Assembly: GCA_030848705.1 (NCBI GenBank)
Contig: CM061243.1
Coordinates: 113,298,674-113,362,673 of the forward strand
Direction: 5' to 3'
Length of the DNA stretch: 64,000 nt
Source of the DNA: Heracleum sosnowskyi
Taxonomy: Eukaryota; Streptophyta; Magnoliopsida; Apiales; Apiaceae
This document shows, piece by piece, positions 39,783-50,645 of this stretch (its first letter is position 1; the number at the start of each line of letters is the position of its first letter). The position numbers were made by a program, and so were the translations under genes. The notes beneath the pieces were generated by a model. The model made no database searches. It was not told the origin of the DNA and saw only the letters and a program-made list of their open reading frames with translations.

Positions 39783-40139
39783 AGCCCTATACAAACTAGT
39801 GCACACACCTATTTTTACACAGTTACCCCTTGCTGAAAGTCCAACTTGTTCTGCCATAAGACGTTAACTGTGTCAGGAAGGACCACCTGCTTTTCGGAGT
39901 CTTTCCCGTTTCTGTAGCTGCTTGTCTCTTATCTTTCTCTCCAAGTTTAGCTGTAGATTTGCCATCTGTTCTTTGGACCACCTTGCCAGAACAAATGCTT
40001 CAGTATTTGTCTCTTTTGATTCTTGGTTCTGTACCTTGATTTGTCTTGTTATAAACGGCTAAGTGTTGATATCGTGAACTCCACTTCATTCCTGACTTCG
40101 CGATCTCACTTGTGAGGACTTCGCGATATAGCCTTTGAT

Positions 40140-40239
40140 GACTTTGCGACATAGGTCATTTGAAGACTATGCGACATAGTTCATTTGAAGACTATGCGAC
40201 ATAGTTCATTTGAAGACTATGCGACATAGTTCATTTGAA
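40140..40239. repeat. 25-bp tandem repeat in the 5' LTR of element C
   Basis: One variant unit followed by three identical units starting GACTATGCGACATAG. The 3' LTR has four identical units. Confidence 0.93.
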
Positions 40240-40715
40240 GACTTCACGATCTAGGCTCCTTTGACTTTGCTGACTTCAACACTTCACGACATGTGTCTTG
40301 AGGACTTCTCGACATAGTACAAAATGGACTATGCGATATAGTACTTCACGACATGGATATTGGTGACTTCACGACATAGCTTTCTTCTGACTTTGCTATA
40401 TAATGCCTTAGACAAATTTCTGCAACTTATTTCTTCATAGCCTTATTTATCTCTATCCTGCTGCATGAACACTTCTGAACTTCTACCAGGATAATTATTC
40501 AATGGCCTATATACAATCTAGATGCAAGAAACTTTACTAAGCTCATTATACCTTTGAGCATTCATGATCAAGCTAATGTTCATGAGAACAAGACAAGTAC
40601 ATTTAGAGACCTATACTATATCCCAGTGATAGAAATCACTAGGTTATGCAATGTGACATAGTCACATAGTGTAGGCTTGTTAATAGTGGTATTCAGGCAT
40701 GTCTTGAGCCTAACA

Positions 40716-42289
40716 GATTGTCTTCACTTCGCCCCTGTACCTTTCAACTTCCTCGGGTTCCTTCCGTTTGTCTTCCTTCGGGGCCAGTTTATCCCTCAGG
40801 TCTTTGACAAACTTATTTAGCTTTCCTTCCTTTATCATCTTCTCTATCAGCTTCTTCAAATGGTAACACTCACCAGTATTATGACCCTTGTCCTGATGGT
40901 AATCACAGTACTTGTTGCCATTCTTCTTATAGTCGGGCATCTTCATTCGGGCTGGGCGAACGAAGCCAGGCTTTCCCTTTATTTCATGGAGAATTTTTTA
41001 GATTGGCGCGTTCAAAGGGGTGAACGCTGTGCTATCTCTATCTCTTCTTAGTTCGGCTCCCTTGTCTCGGCCTTTTGCCTCGTCTCACCTATCCTCATAT
41101 CTTCGCCCAGAATCGTACCTGTCATGCCCCTTCCTTCCCCGGTCTTCTTTCCTACTTTCTTTGTATCCCCCAATCGATTCCATCTTCATTCGGATGCTTT
41201 CTCCCCTCAAGTATATATCATTCAGAGATTTAGGGGGAATATCATAAAGAGAAGATCAGAGTTTTTTTTACCTTTAATAGGATCCAATCCTGCTGATAAG
41301 AACCCAGCAGCCTTCACTTTGTCCAAGTTTGTCACCATTCCGGCTTCCTCTTTAAACCTGGCCAAAGAATCTCCAAACTCTTCATTCGACCTTTGCCGAC
41401 AATGGATCAAAGCTTCCGTATCCTTCTCTCTTCGGCACAACTGCGAATAGTGCCTCAAGAATTTCCTTTTCAGCTGGTCGTAAGAGCATATTGATCTTGG
41501 TTTCATCGACCTGTACCACATGGTGACTGGGCCCTTCAAATATGTCTTGAACATCTTACACAACATGATGTCACAGTGTCCCATTCCCATCATAAGGGAC
41601 TCATACTTCTCACAATGATCCTCAGGATCACCTTTCCCATTGAACTCATTCATCTTCGGGAATTGTCCTCCAGAGGGAGGTCTATACTGCTCAATTTCCT
41701 CAGACACGACCGGTTCATGACTAATTCTGCGGTCGCCGAACATCGCCTTCTCCATTCGACTCAACCTGTCTTTCATGCGAGGATCCCCTTCCTCGTCGGT
41801 GTCCGAACGGACTATAATTTTTGAGCGGATCCTTCGGGGGTGTGATTCAGAGTCCGAAGACCCATCTTCATCATTATGCACCCTTTTCTCTTTCCTATGA
41901 CTGGACTGTACCAGTATTTGTTCTCCGGTTTCCACAGCTCCTTGAAGAGCCTTTTCTTCGGCGTCCAGTTCCGCCCTTCGTCTCTTAATTGCTTCCAATT
42001 TGGCGAGATCCTCCTCCCTTTTCTTCGCCTTAGCTCGAGCCTCTGCTTCTAGCTTTTCTTTCTCCATTTGTTTCCCACTTTTGGCAGCAGTTTCCTCACG
42101 CCATTTGAGAATCATGGCCTTTTGCTCTTCGGGAGTAGGCATCAGTCCCTCTTCCAACTCGTCGTCGAAATTGAGAATTCGATTAATTGGAGGCGTAGTC
42201 GTAGAGGTGCCTTGGTGATGAGTTTCAGTGAAACCCAGTGCCTTATCCTCAGTATTATCAATTGCCATTGCTCTTTCAGTTAACGTCAC
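40716..42289 (-). pseudogene. Element D gag
   Basis: Begins MTLTERAMAIDNTEDKA at 42289, with a charged helical region (EKEKLEAEARAKAKKREEDL). The gypsy capsid domain follows (YESLMMGMGHCDIMLCKMF, WYRSMKPRSI, FLRHYSQLCRREKD). The frame stops at 41222 after a small frameshift, and the C-terminal part resumes near 40946. There a Cys/His cluster reads YCDYHQDKGHNTGECYHL, as in other Tat-type gags. Element C cuts the gene at 40715. Stops lie between the two parts, so it is dead. Confidence 0.88.
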
Positions 42290-42304
42290 AAGCTTGCTTA
42301 CACA

Positions 42305-42322
42305 TTCCCACAGACGACGCCA
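42305..42322 (-). other. Primer binding site of element D
   Basis: The minus strand reads TGGCGTCGTCTGTGGGAA two bases inside the LTR. Element E has the closely related TGGTGCCGTCTGTGGGAA in the same place. I do not assign the tRNA. Confidence 0.7.
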
Positions 42323-42324
42323 AA

Positions 42325-42736
42325 TGTTAGAACCAGATTTCTGTCGGATTGGACTCCGAATGTCTCTTCGGGTTCACCTGTCAAAAGAGAAGAATGTGAG
42401 GGGTTTGGCCCCCGATTCACCTCTGGTGTGAGAATAAGTTAGAGGTTCTGGTAAGGTTTTAATTAAACATGCAAGTGTTTGTGAGTATGAAAAAAGTATT
42501 AACCTCCTAATGAAACCTGGTGTGCGCTTTTATAAGCACTTCTTGTACCGGTTCGCCCGGATTCCTCGGGGACACTCGCCCACGTGCATTGTCCTGTTCA
42601 TCCGCCTAGAAAGTCGGGAGACTCGATCACTCAACGGATAGATGCAACTGACCGGACCAAAGTAGTGGGCTTGACTTATCAACCAAACCGTTCGTCCCAA
42701 TTACTGTTCGGCCCAATTACTATTGGACCCCCAACA
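42325..42736 (-). repeat. 5' LTR of element D
   Basis: Starts TGTTAGAACCAG and ends ACCCCCAACA, 412 bp, followed by CAAGT. Position next to the primer site and gag defines it as the 5' LTR. The partner is outside the window. Confidence 0.85.
42528..42534 (-). promoter_or_regulatory. Candidate TATA box of the element D LTR
   Basis: The minus strand reads TATAAAA in the middle of the LTR, in the correct direction for element transcription. Confidence 0.45.
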
Positions 42737-43311
42737 CAAGTATAAAGTAGCAAATCACTTGGTTAAAACAACTTGGGGTCGCGTCTTGCATAACACAAGC
42801 ATTGCATAACACAAGCAGTAACATGAATATCCTTTTAGCAGCTCCACAAACAATTTTATCGCCTTCATCCACAATGTAACAACCCCTCTTCCACAAACAA
42901 GGATAGAGGGAATAACAATTTGAGTTCTACAATTTAGAGCCCAACACTTCAAATCATCCTGTCTCAACAATAAAATTCTCTTTTGTTCCCGATGAAGTGG
43001 AAATCATTACACACAAGTAACTGTCAGTGAAAGCAAAATTGTTGTCCCATGAATTAACATCTATTTGCCACATGTTTGCATAGAAATACAAGCCCCATTC
43101 AATTGTCACAGAGTTAAATAATGGCAACTCAAGAATATCGCCATTTTTTTCCACAGAGGTATAAATACCCTTCGTAACATCCATTCTTTCAAAGACGTTT
43201 GGCCAGTTTAAAGTTCTGCCTCTTTTAAGTCTTGAAAAACCACTACCAACAATCACATCCCATTCTAAACCAAGCACTATGACAATATTTCGGTCACACA
43301 AACCAAACAAC
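42737..43311 (-). pseudogene. Unknown host ORF, 3' part (cut by CACTA element F)
   Basis: Minus-strand coding-like sequence from 43310 to a TGA at 42954. It contains FGLCDRNIVIVLGLEWD, then NWPNVFERMDVTKG and FYANMWQIDVNSWDN. I do not recognise the family. The frame joins exactly with that at 48899-48664 when F and one AAC are removed, giving about 196 codons. The stretch 42954-42737 continues as likely 3' untranslated sequence and ends at the gypsy element D. Whether the gene was alive before the CACTA insertion is unknown. Confidence 0.5.
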
Positions 43312-43329
43312 CACTACGCCATAAGTGGG
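43312..43329 (+). repeat. CACTA left terminal inverted repeat
   Basis: CACTACGCCATAAGTGGG, matching the right end perfectly in inverted orientation. Confidence 0.97.
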
Positions 43330-43339
43330 CAATAATAAC

Positions 43340-43530
43340 GCTTTTTTCAGTGTTACAAGAAAAAGTGTAACCATATATGCCTTAAAAATGATCTAAGCCT
43401 ACACCTTTTTTCAGTGTTAGCATTAGTACAAATGAGTGTTACCATATACCTCATTCAGTATCTATGCTAACACCAACGTTCGTGTAGGCGTTGCTCTTAA
43501 AAAAAGTGTAACTAATTAATGTAAAAAATA
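43340..43530. repeat. CACTA left subterminal repeats
   Basis: Several copies of AGTGTTA(C/G) or AGTGTAAC with TACAC in both orientations. These resemble the transposase-binding subterminal repeats of En/Spm elements. Confidence 0.7.
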
Positions 43531-44325
43531 GGCGGGCTATCGGTTTGTCTAAAATTTCACCGAATTATTAAGGCGGGCCAATTTTTGTCCAAATATTTTC
43601 AATAGGCGGGTAACACTCAACTCTCTCTCTTTCAACTCTCTCGCTCCCAACTCTCTCTCACTCTCAACTCTCTCTCGCTCTTTCTTTCTTCTCAAAAAAT
43701 TACAATATAAATTAGAAGAAATTAGGGTTTGTACAATCTCTACGGGTTCAATTAGAAGAAATTAGGGTTTGTACAATCTCAACGGTGTTCTTCGGTTCTT
43801 CAGATAAATTCGGGCTTGTTCGATTGGGGTTCAATTCGGGATCTTCTTGTTCGATTACACTCTCTATTTGATAAGGTATTCATCTCATTCTTATTGTTTG
43901 TTTAAATTAGGGCTTGTAACATGTTCAATTGGGGCTTGTTGATTAGGGGTTTTTTACGAGTACAATTGGGGCTTGTAGATTAGGGGTTTTTTACGGGTTC
44001 AATTGGGAAGTACAAGGTAACATTCCAAATTCTTTTTCATCCAGGTCTCTGTACAATTTATAGCACCATTTCTATGCTAATTTTAGATTAATCAGACCAA
44101 TTTATGTATGTTTCTTGGGGTTTCTGTCCAGTACTTGTTTAGTTCTCGTAAGCTCTCCCACTAGACTTAACAAAATAATCGCTAAAATAATTTTGTAATA
44201 ATTATTTTGCTTGTCAGTGCAATGAAGGTTGTACTTATGCTTTCACCTCTTGGATTTTACTTTGAATTTTGTTCTCTATACTTGGTCTTTTATATTTGGA
44301 CTAATTAGCCTTGACGTTTTTGCAG
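43531..44325 (+). other. Leader-like segment of the captured transcription unit
   Basis: A CT-rich tract (43619-43685) is followed by two direct 30-bp repeats (43711-43740 and 43751-43780, each containing TTAGGGTTTG), like a plant 5' untranslated leader. A possible intron donor follows GATAAG at about 43875. Origin unknown: it may be a captured promoter and leader of a host gene. Confidence 0.4.
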
Positions 44326-45431
44326 GCTACAGTAATTCATGTAAGCCCTTACACTGTACGAAGGGCGCTTGAGAATACAGCTATTCCTGTAGGGGTTTAC
44401 CTGAGGATAAACTAACAGCTGGACAAGGGCTTATGCAAGTTGACAAGTTACGTGTTCTAATTTGTTCTCCTCTACATAAATCACATAGAAATGAGAGACA
44501 TTGACTCAGGAATATATACTCTAATTACCTTTTTGCATTACAGGGCACATGAATACATTCAGAAGTCACATGACATTCCCTCTGTTTGGTACAAGATAAA
44601 GACCAATCAAGTGGGTAAACCGAGTAAGTTTATTTACTCTCTCACTCTCTGTGTGTGAGTTTATAGGCAATCATTAAACCACCCAAAACCAATTACAGTA
44701 GCATAGACACACACAAACCCTGCAATGGTGTAATTTAATCGTGTGTCATCGTGCAAGTGTATTACAGTATATGTTGATTTATGAAACATACTCCGCTGAA
44801 TCATGCGTATTATCTTCAGAACTGGAATCTCTCTATATAAATCTTCTGTTATTATAGTTTATATATTTTTTGTTATTATTAACTATTTTTTAATGAATAT
44901 TTATGTAATGGAGTATAATTATTTACTTTGCTGTTTTTATTATTCTGGATTGAAGGTTTTACTAGTTTGGTTAGGCTCTTGAAATTCCGTAATCTATACT
45001 TGTGAAAGCATTGACAATGAAACCAATCTAAATTAATCTTCTCACAGCCATGTACAGTTTTCAAGTTTAGCTTATTTAACATGGTCTACAAATTGAGTGA
45101 CTGTAATATTTTAAATTATTTTGTTACAGCTCCAACTTCACGAGGTATCTACCTAAGGGACTCTTGCTATTGTCATCAATCTACGGAGGTGATACACAGA
45201 ACTGGCAGTTATAGTTTGATTTTTGTTTTAGTATGTTTTTCATTGCTTATAGAGGCTGGCATGATCTGGTTTTCAGTGGACAGTGCAAGTTGATCCAATG
45301 TTCCATGATGATGCCAGCAACATGGAACAACTCGTTCCCTTTGAAGAGTGTATAGAACTACATTCAACTGGAGAGGCAGTGGTGAAAGCTCCTGGTTTCC
45401 TCCTCCTCACTCATAATGGACGTACCTTCAA
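44326..45431 (+). pseudogene. TPP2: Captured tripeptidyl peptidase II exons, first block
   Basis: Four exons with canonical splice sites: 44326-44446 (SPYTVRRALENTAIPVG, then a frameshift, then DKLTAGQGLMQVD), 44544-44623 (HEYIQKSHDIPSVWYKIK), 45130-45188 (PTSRGIYLRDSC), and 45277-45431 (WTVQVDPMFHDDASN, LVPFEECIELHSTGEA, LLLTHNGRTFK). Phases match across the introns. This is the part of plant TPP2 after the subtilisin catalytic domain, so no catalytic residues are present. TPP2 is a giant cytosolic serine peptidase acting after the proteasome. Here only a fragment exists, inside CACTA element F, and the frameshift makes it non-functional. Confidence 0.88.
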
Positions 45432-46684
45432 GTTAGTTGGCTATACTTTCCTTTTTTCTGAAAGTTTGGAAAATTCATACAGGCGCATTGACAGTCATAT
45501 CACTATCTCGATCTTTTAAGCCATGATCAGTTACAGACCATAAGTATCTAAGTAGCTTCCCCTCCATCACTTTCATCTATTCTCACCTCACAGCTTTTCA
45601 GCTCTGTGGGAATTATATAAACTTAATTTGAAGTTATATCTTTATTTGTAGTAACTTCCAGGAAATTAAAGAGTTGTGGTCTCCTGCGCTCATGTATAAT
45701 TAATTAAGAAATTTCTTAATTAATCTAGTCTTATGAATGTTTTATTTCTGACCAAAACTAGTTTGGTCCAAAGCCTGGATTTTTCTTGGCTGATTGTTTG
45801 CTCCTGGGGTGAACTGTTTGGTCACGAAGTTTGATATTACATGGTGAGATTCGGTATAAGCAATGGTTGTCATAATGCAAAAGAAAGAACAGTAAGGAGG
45901 ACATGGTTTTATTAGATAAGAAACCATTTGTCCATAGCTTTTGATAAACAAGTATATGCAACAGCACATCAAAGAGTTGATATTTCTCTGGAATGTTCTG
46001 GAAATCAAGGGAGGATAAATAATCGGGCTAACCTTGGCTGACGTGAGAAGCAGGTAACAATAATTAACCATCTATCTAAACATCAACTTTGTATAAAGTA
46101 TTCCGGCCACTTAACTAAATTCAGTTTGGAAATTACATCACTTGTATAGTGCTCTCTCATTTGCTATTTGAAGATGGTAAAAGGCACGAGAATGAGCTCT
46201 ATATCATCTTTATTCCTTACTACTCTAGCTATTTATAGAACACTATAAGTCTAACTAATAAACTACTAATACCGTAACAATATACAGTATTAGTAATTGA
46301 ACATTACCAATAGTAAGTATTTTTTTTGTCACGAGTTACTTTTCGTACATAAAATGTATCAAAATATTGGAGTGAGGAGTTTAGTTTCTTTCATTTATAA
46401 AAGTGCATCACCTAACCGAAGAACATGCATATATGTTCCCGGAAATTGAAGTAATATCTTCAATAACATTGTTTTTGAACGGAAGAGATCTTCAACAATT
46501 TTTGCGGTCCAGGAAGTACTGAAATCACTGTTGTAGATTTTGAGGTAATTTCCAATTTTTTTAAATAACGATCTTCTGTCTTCCAGGGCTGAATTCATTC
46601 TCCAGATGGATTCAGAGTTGTTAATGCTTTAGCAAGTCAACATGCATTCATGATCATGCTACCTTGTCTTTGGCATGTTGTTAG
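45432..46684. other. Non-coding interval between captured TPP2 blocks
   Basis: The TPP2 exons that should lie between the LTHNGRTFK and IAFHGIN exons are missing, and no coding sequence I recognise replaces them. Splice-like ends exist on both sides, so this may be spliced as one composite intron. A minus-strand open stretch at 46598-46395 is not recognisable. Confidence 0.5.
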
Positions 46685-47280
46685 ATTGCTTTCCATGGAA
46701 TCAATATCAATAAAGAGGAAGTAGTACTTGATGGAAGTGAAGCGCCTGTTAGAATCGATGCCCAAGCTCTTCTCTCATCAGAGACACTTGTTCCTGCCGC
46801 AGTTCTTAATAAGGTGAGATAGATTTATCTACAATTAATTATATTAACACTTGCAGTTTGGTTCATAACTATATTTAGGCCTGCTGAGCTGCAAACTAAA
46901 TTTGTTCTTTATTTTTTTTTTGCTAAAGAGAATTCGTTTTTATTGTTAATTAATTATATCTAACTTTGCAGATGAGAATCCCATATCGTCCTGTTGATGC
47001 GAAACTGCATGCTCTTACAGCGGACATGGATAGACTACCTTCTGGAAAACAAACACTGGCGTTGACACTAACGTGGGTTCTCTATTGCTTCAGCATTATT
47101 ACTGTCTTAATAAGGAATTTGATATATCATCTATAATTACGGTTTTACTACTTGCACTGTAGTTACAAATTTAAATTGGAAGCTGGAGCTAATTTACAGC
47201 CACAAATTCCCTTGCTTAATAATAGGATATATGATAACAAGTTCGAGTCTCAATTTTATATGATATCAGATTCAAATAAG
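46685..47280 (+). pseudogene. TPP2: Captured tripeptidyl peptidase II exons, second block
   Basis: Three exons: 46685-46813 (IAFHGINI, EEVVLDGSEAPVRIDAQALL), 46972-47072 (MRIPYRPVDAKLHAL, LPSGKQTLALTLT) and 47163-47280 (YKFKLEAGANLQPQIPLLNN, FESQFYMISDSNK). Splice donors and acceptors are canonical and codons join in phase. They correspond to the C-terminal region of plant TPP2. The final TPP2 exons are absent. Exon order is that of the host gene, so capture took genomic DNA with introns. Confidence 0.9.
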
Positions 47281-47722
47281 GTACTTTATACCCTCATAAC
47301 TTTATTGTTTACAAATAAATTTTCTGTGTCATTAAGTACTATCCTACCAGTTTCCTTCTGTTTCTAAATGTATATATACTCATCATATTTCTCTTATATT
47401 GATTATCTCATTAGTTTCACTTTTCACTGTTATTTTCATTGTTTCACATGCATCATAAGATGCTATACACTATACAGTAACTGTGTAAGGATTAGTATGC
47501 AAGTGAAGCAACAATTTTATCATTGTATCTCACTTCAATAACATATGCCTGTGAGGACACATTATTTTGTAATGATTTGTGTTATACTGCTACATAGAAA
47601 AAAAATGATTTACCTGATCTCAATAATTTACCATTTTTACTCCTAAAGTGTAGGGAAGTAAGTACTTCCTATTCAATTAGATATTCCTTAGATCATGTAT
47701 TGACACTACTTTGTTGTTATAG

Positions 47723-47936
47723 GTTGAAGGGCTTATGATGGACATTGCTGCAGCTGAAGAAGAAATTACAAGATGGCCAGGAGCTTGAAGAGGCAAAACA
47801 AGCTGTAATAGAGTCGGAGAATAAACTTAAATATAAAGAAGAAACAGCAAATGCTACCATGGCCGCAAAAGATGCAGCTGAGAAATCATTAAAGTTGGCT
47901 AATTTGAGGTCACTAGGCTTAGCTACTCCATGGTAG
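47723..47936 (+). pseudogene. Captured exon of a second, coiled-coil gene
   Basis: After an intron-like interval (47281-47722) an acceptor leads into a reading starting VEGLMMDIAAAEEEI. It then continues in another frame as ELEEAKQAVIESENKLKYK and TMAAKDAAEKSLKLA, ending with a stop at 47934-47936. This is a charged coiled coil unrelated to TPP2. It resembles plant coiled-coil proteins of uncertain function; I only half recall the family, so no name is given. A frameshift near 47780 breaks it. Sense strand equals that of the TPP2 exons, suggesting one chimeric transcript. Confidence 0.65.
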
Positions 47937-48149
47937 TTGAGTTGGGTTTTAGATGTTTGTTTTTGTAGTAGATATGGATGATTGATTATTATGTATTGGA
48001 ATGGTGTGAATTTGATGTAGTTATTTTAGATGGTTTTTTATGTATTGAAATGGCTTCTAAACAGCCTGCTTATGTATTGGAATGTTTGGTAATATTTTGA
48101 ATGGGAAGTTCTATATTTCAATGTCATATGTTGCTATTCTGTATTTAAA

Positions 48150-48640
48150 GTGTTGGTAAAAAGCATGCAAAGTGTAACCATTGACTCCAAAGTATTTAGT
48201 ATTTATGTGTTGGCAAAAGTATAGCAAAGTGTTGGCACAAAATCTAAAAAAGTTTAAGAAAAAGTGTAGGCATAGTGGTAAGGGTGTTGGTAAAAACATC
48301 TAAGTGTTTCGTAATTTGGTGTTAGAGTAGTACTGAAAATGTGTTGGCATAGGTCTATAGCAATACTATTAGTAGTGTTACTACAAAGATAACTGTGTTG
48401 GCATAGATCTATAGCAACAACTAATAATATGTAGCCACAGAAATAAAAAGTGTTGGCGTAGGGGTCTACGCCTACACATTTCTCCCGTGTTACCAAAAAC
48501 TACAAAAGTGTTGGCGTAGACCCCTATGGTAGCGGCCAATTTTCTAACACCCTCAAATTTGGTCAAAGTGTAGCCATAGCCTGTTTTTTTCCTTTTACCA
48601 ACAGTTTTTTGGGCTATAACCACACTTTTTCAGGTGTTGC
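48150..48640. repeat. CACTA right subterminal repeats
   Basis: About a dozen copies of GTGTTGGC(A/G)TAG, GTGTTGGTAAAA or GTGTAGCCAT, some as inverted pairs, increasing in density toward the terminus. This is the likely transposase-binding region. Confidence 0.8.
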
Positions 48641-48645
48641 TGAAT

Positions 48646-48663
48646 CCCACTTATGGCGTAGTG
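48646..48663 (-). repeat. CACTA right terminal inverted repeat
   Basis: Reverse complement of CACTACGCCATAAGTGGG, followed by AAC. Confidence 0.97.
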
Positions 48664-48919
48664 AACAAACACTTTGATAACAAGAATAATTCGGTCATAC
48701 AAACCAAACAACAAAGACTTTGAGAGCAAGAGCACAAATAACAATAAACCCCATCCTTGGCAAGAACACACGACTGAAAATCCGTAACATCCGAAAAGGA
48801 AAAGTTCAAAGAAATTTCACCTAATTTAGTGACACCGTCAATGACAATAGGAGTGAAACAAGTAGATAACCTTTTCGTACCTTCTGTTTCAGGTTTCAAC
48901 CTTTGCTCCTCAATACCTA
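48664..48919 (-). pseudogene. Unknown host ORF, 5' part (cut by CACTA element F)
   Basis: Minus-strand frame from a candidate splice acceptor (TCCATTTAG just above 48919) to the insertion. It includes KPETEGTKRL, EISLNFSFSDVTDFQSC and CLVCMTELFLLSKCL. The last segment is similar to FGLCDRNIVIVLGL just after the insertion, so the CACTA landed at the junction of two imperfect 45-bp repeats. No family recognised. Confidence 0.45.
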
Positions 48920-50645
48920 AATGGACTTAGACCATCACACCAGAGCCAACCGCTTTAACTTCAAGATCCCTAAAAGAATCTTAATCCAGAATTGTCTTAT
49001 CCTTAAAAAGGGGAGAATCATCCTTATCCAAAAAAATAAGGAGAGAATCAAAGTCAAAGATCAAATGAACAATAGAAGAAATGGGGTAGAGAAAGTGAAG
49101 GTAAAGGGAGGGAGGAAGTGTTTGGAAGGAGAGGGAGGATCAAAATTTTGAGGTGAGGTTGAGAAGGAGTTTGGAAGAAGAGGGGAGAAGAGAGAAACGA
49201 CTCTCAATGAAGGGGTTTGGAAGAAAATAAACATATATTTGAAGAGATAGAGCATAAAGATAGAGATAGAGATAGAGATAGCAAAATCTAGTTTTACAGC
49301 TCAAACAAAGATATGTTTATATATAGGGCGGGGTGATCTCACAACACTCCATCTCATTTTTGCATCTAGAAAACAATTTTTTGGAGTGAAATGGTAATGA
49401 AGATGACCTCAGTTAATTCCCTCCAGTTTATAAGATATTTTCCGATACCGGAAACAATAGATAAACGTAGAATTGTGTTAAACACTCGTCATTCTAAGAA
49501 ATTCATCCTATAGATAAGAGCAATCTCGCCAACCAAAAGAACCAATCTAAGGGATAAGAGTATGAAGAACAATATTCTTTCAACACAAAGAAAATATTAT
49601 TGATTTTTGTATTCAACTTCAAATTATCATTTGCATGTTGAGATACTTCCTTCAGCCTTAGGTAGATGCAATGTACTAGAAATAAATGATGACCTTTTGC
49701 TTTTTAGACTTGGAAAACTAATAAATATACTTAATATCATTCTTAGAGACATAGTAATACATTGAACTAGTCTAGGAAATGATAAGAACAAAAGAAATAT
49801 CCTTAATGCAAATGTTTTTCTGAGAGAGATGTGTTATTCTGGGTAACATGACCGCTTCTGATTAAAAACAGGACAACTTCCTATAAAAAATGTATTTTTA
49901 TGAGCGGTAAATTTTAATAAAAACCAGGCTTCGATAACTTTCTAGTGGTATATCGCATTGCACCTAGAATCTTCCCGGTCAAATAAGTTTATTCTATCAA
50001 GTTGGCTCGAAAACAGCTTTAGAATTCTGATTTTCTGCGTCATTTCCACACATTTCTAGTGACATTTTGATAAATGCAAAAAATAATTATACATTTATCC
50101 TCATATATTTATATATTTTTCTCATATTTATAAAAGAATTTTGTATTTGCAAATTTTAGGTGTATTGGTACAGTAACTTCAATTAGAGTCACCGACTTCG
50201 CTGGAAAAAAAACACAGAATTATTAATGAAGCTAATCTAACCTATATAAAGTAACATCTCGTAACGTTGATTACACATAATTTGAAACATGTCGAATTTG
50301 TACTCCATGATAAAAAATCTTATGCTCTAGAAAAAAACCAGAAACGTCTTGTAAGAGTCCTTAATATTTTGCAGGCCCTATGCAAAAACTTTGGCTTGGA
50401 GAGGGACAGAAAAAGAGCACTTGATGTACACGGAAACGCGAACCTTTGTAGCCTCAAACCGTGTGAAGATGATCGGGTTATATCACATAATTATCACCTG
50501 AAAAAAATTATTGTAGCATGTCATTTTCCTTAAGTCACGTCAAGTCAAATTATTGCGAAACAAAATGTTCTATTATTTAGCAGAAAGAAAATAAAAGAAT
50601 AAAAATCAAATAAAATAAAAAAAATAAATAAATGTCCTAGTTTCA
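48920..50645. other. Unassigned region upstream of the unknown ORF
   Basis: AT-rich. A purine-rich stretch on the plus strand spans 49010-49150. An 88-codon open stretch at 50267-50533 (KHVEFVLHDKKSYALEKN, LCSLKPCEDDR) is not recognised and may be chance. No exon, RNA gene or terminal repeat could be supported. Confidence 0.4.
49257..49282. repeat. (GATAGA)n short microsatellite
   Basis: About four tandem copies of the hexamer. Confidence 0.85.

Larger units (their letters stand above)
26824..40715 (-). mobile_element. Ty1/copia Sirevirus-like element C, nearly intact
   Basis: A 13.9 kb minus-strand element with LTRs at 26824-28102 and 39542-40715, flanked by GATTG on both sides (26819-26823 and 40716-40720). 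Order: 5' LTR, tRNA-Met primer site, gag (39491-37026), pol (37014-33805, one stop), motif spacer (33804-33093), third ORF (33092-28257, one stop), polypurine tract, 3' LTR. Apart from two indels the LTRs are almost identical, so the insertion is recent. It is the best template in this window for the family. Confidence 0.95.
39542..40715 (-). repeat. 5' LTR of element C
   Basis: 1174 bp, same ends as the 3' LTR. It lacks an 80-bp segment after CTGTATATG and one 25-bp repeat unit; otherwise only a few single-base differences were seen. Followed by GATTG. Confidence 0.95.
24065..42736 (-). mobile_element. Ty3/gypsy element D, host of the nest (partial)
   Basis: A minus-strand gypsy element interrupted by A (right edge of A at 24064) and by C (26824-40715, duplication GATTG). 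Visible parts are RNase H and RT (24065-25886), protease (25887-26823), gag (40716-42289), a primer site and the 5' LTR (42325-42736). The integrase and 3' LTR are expected left of element A, outside the window. The proteins resemble those of element E (51582-57980), including the distinctive RNase H block GFEICQAIRFTF, so both belong to one Tat-like lineage. It is followed by CAAGT, a possible target duplication that cannot be checked. Confidence 0.9.
43312..48663. mobile_element. Non-autonomous CACTA (En/Spm) transposon F carrying captured gene exons
   Basis: An 18-bp perfect terminal inverted repeat, CACTACGCCATAAGTGGG, at both ends (43312-43329 and 48646-48663), flanked by a 3-bp AAC duplication (43309-43311 and 48664-48666). 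Both features define CACTA elements. Subterminal regions are packed with GTGTTGGC(A/G)TAG-type repeats. I find no transposase. The interior instead carries a leader-like segment, six exons of tripeptidyl peptidase II and an exon of another gene. It inserted into a minus-strand ORF. Confidence 0.93.

Noticed and set aside
45758..46071. Minus-strand open stretches in the TPP2 gap of element F
   Set aside because: No domain, overlapping frames, no splice sites fitting an exon.
46395..46598. Minus-strand open stretch inside CACTA element F
   Set aside because: Not recognisable and opposite to the captured exons; likely chance.
50267..50533. 88-codon open stretch
   Set aside because: No recognisable family, no splice or promoter context; kept only as a note in the region entry.
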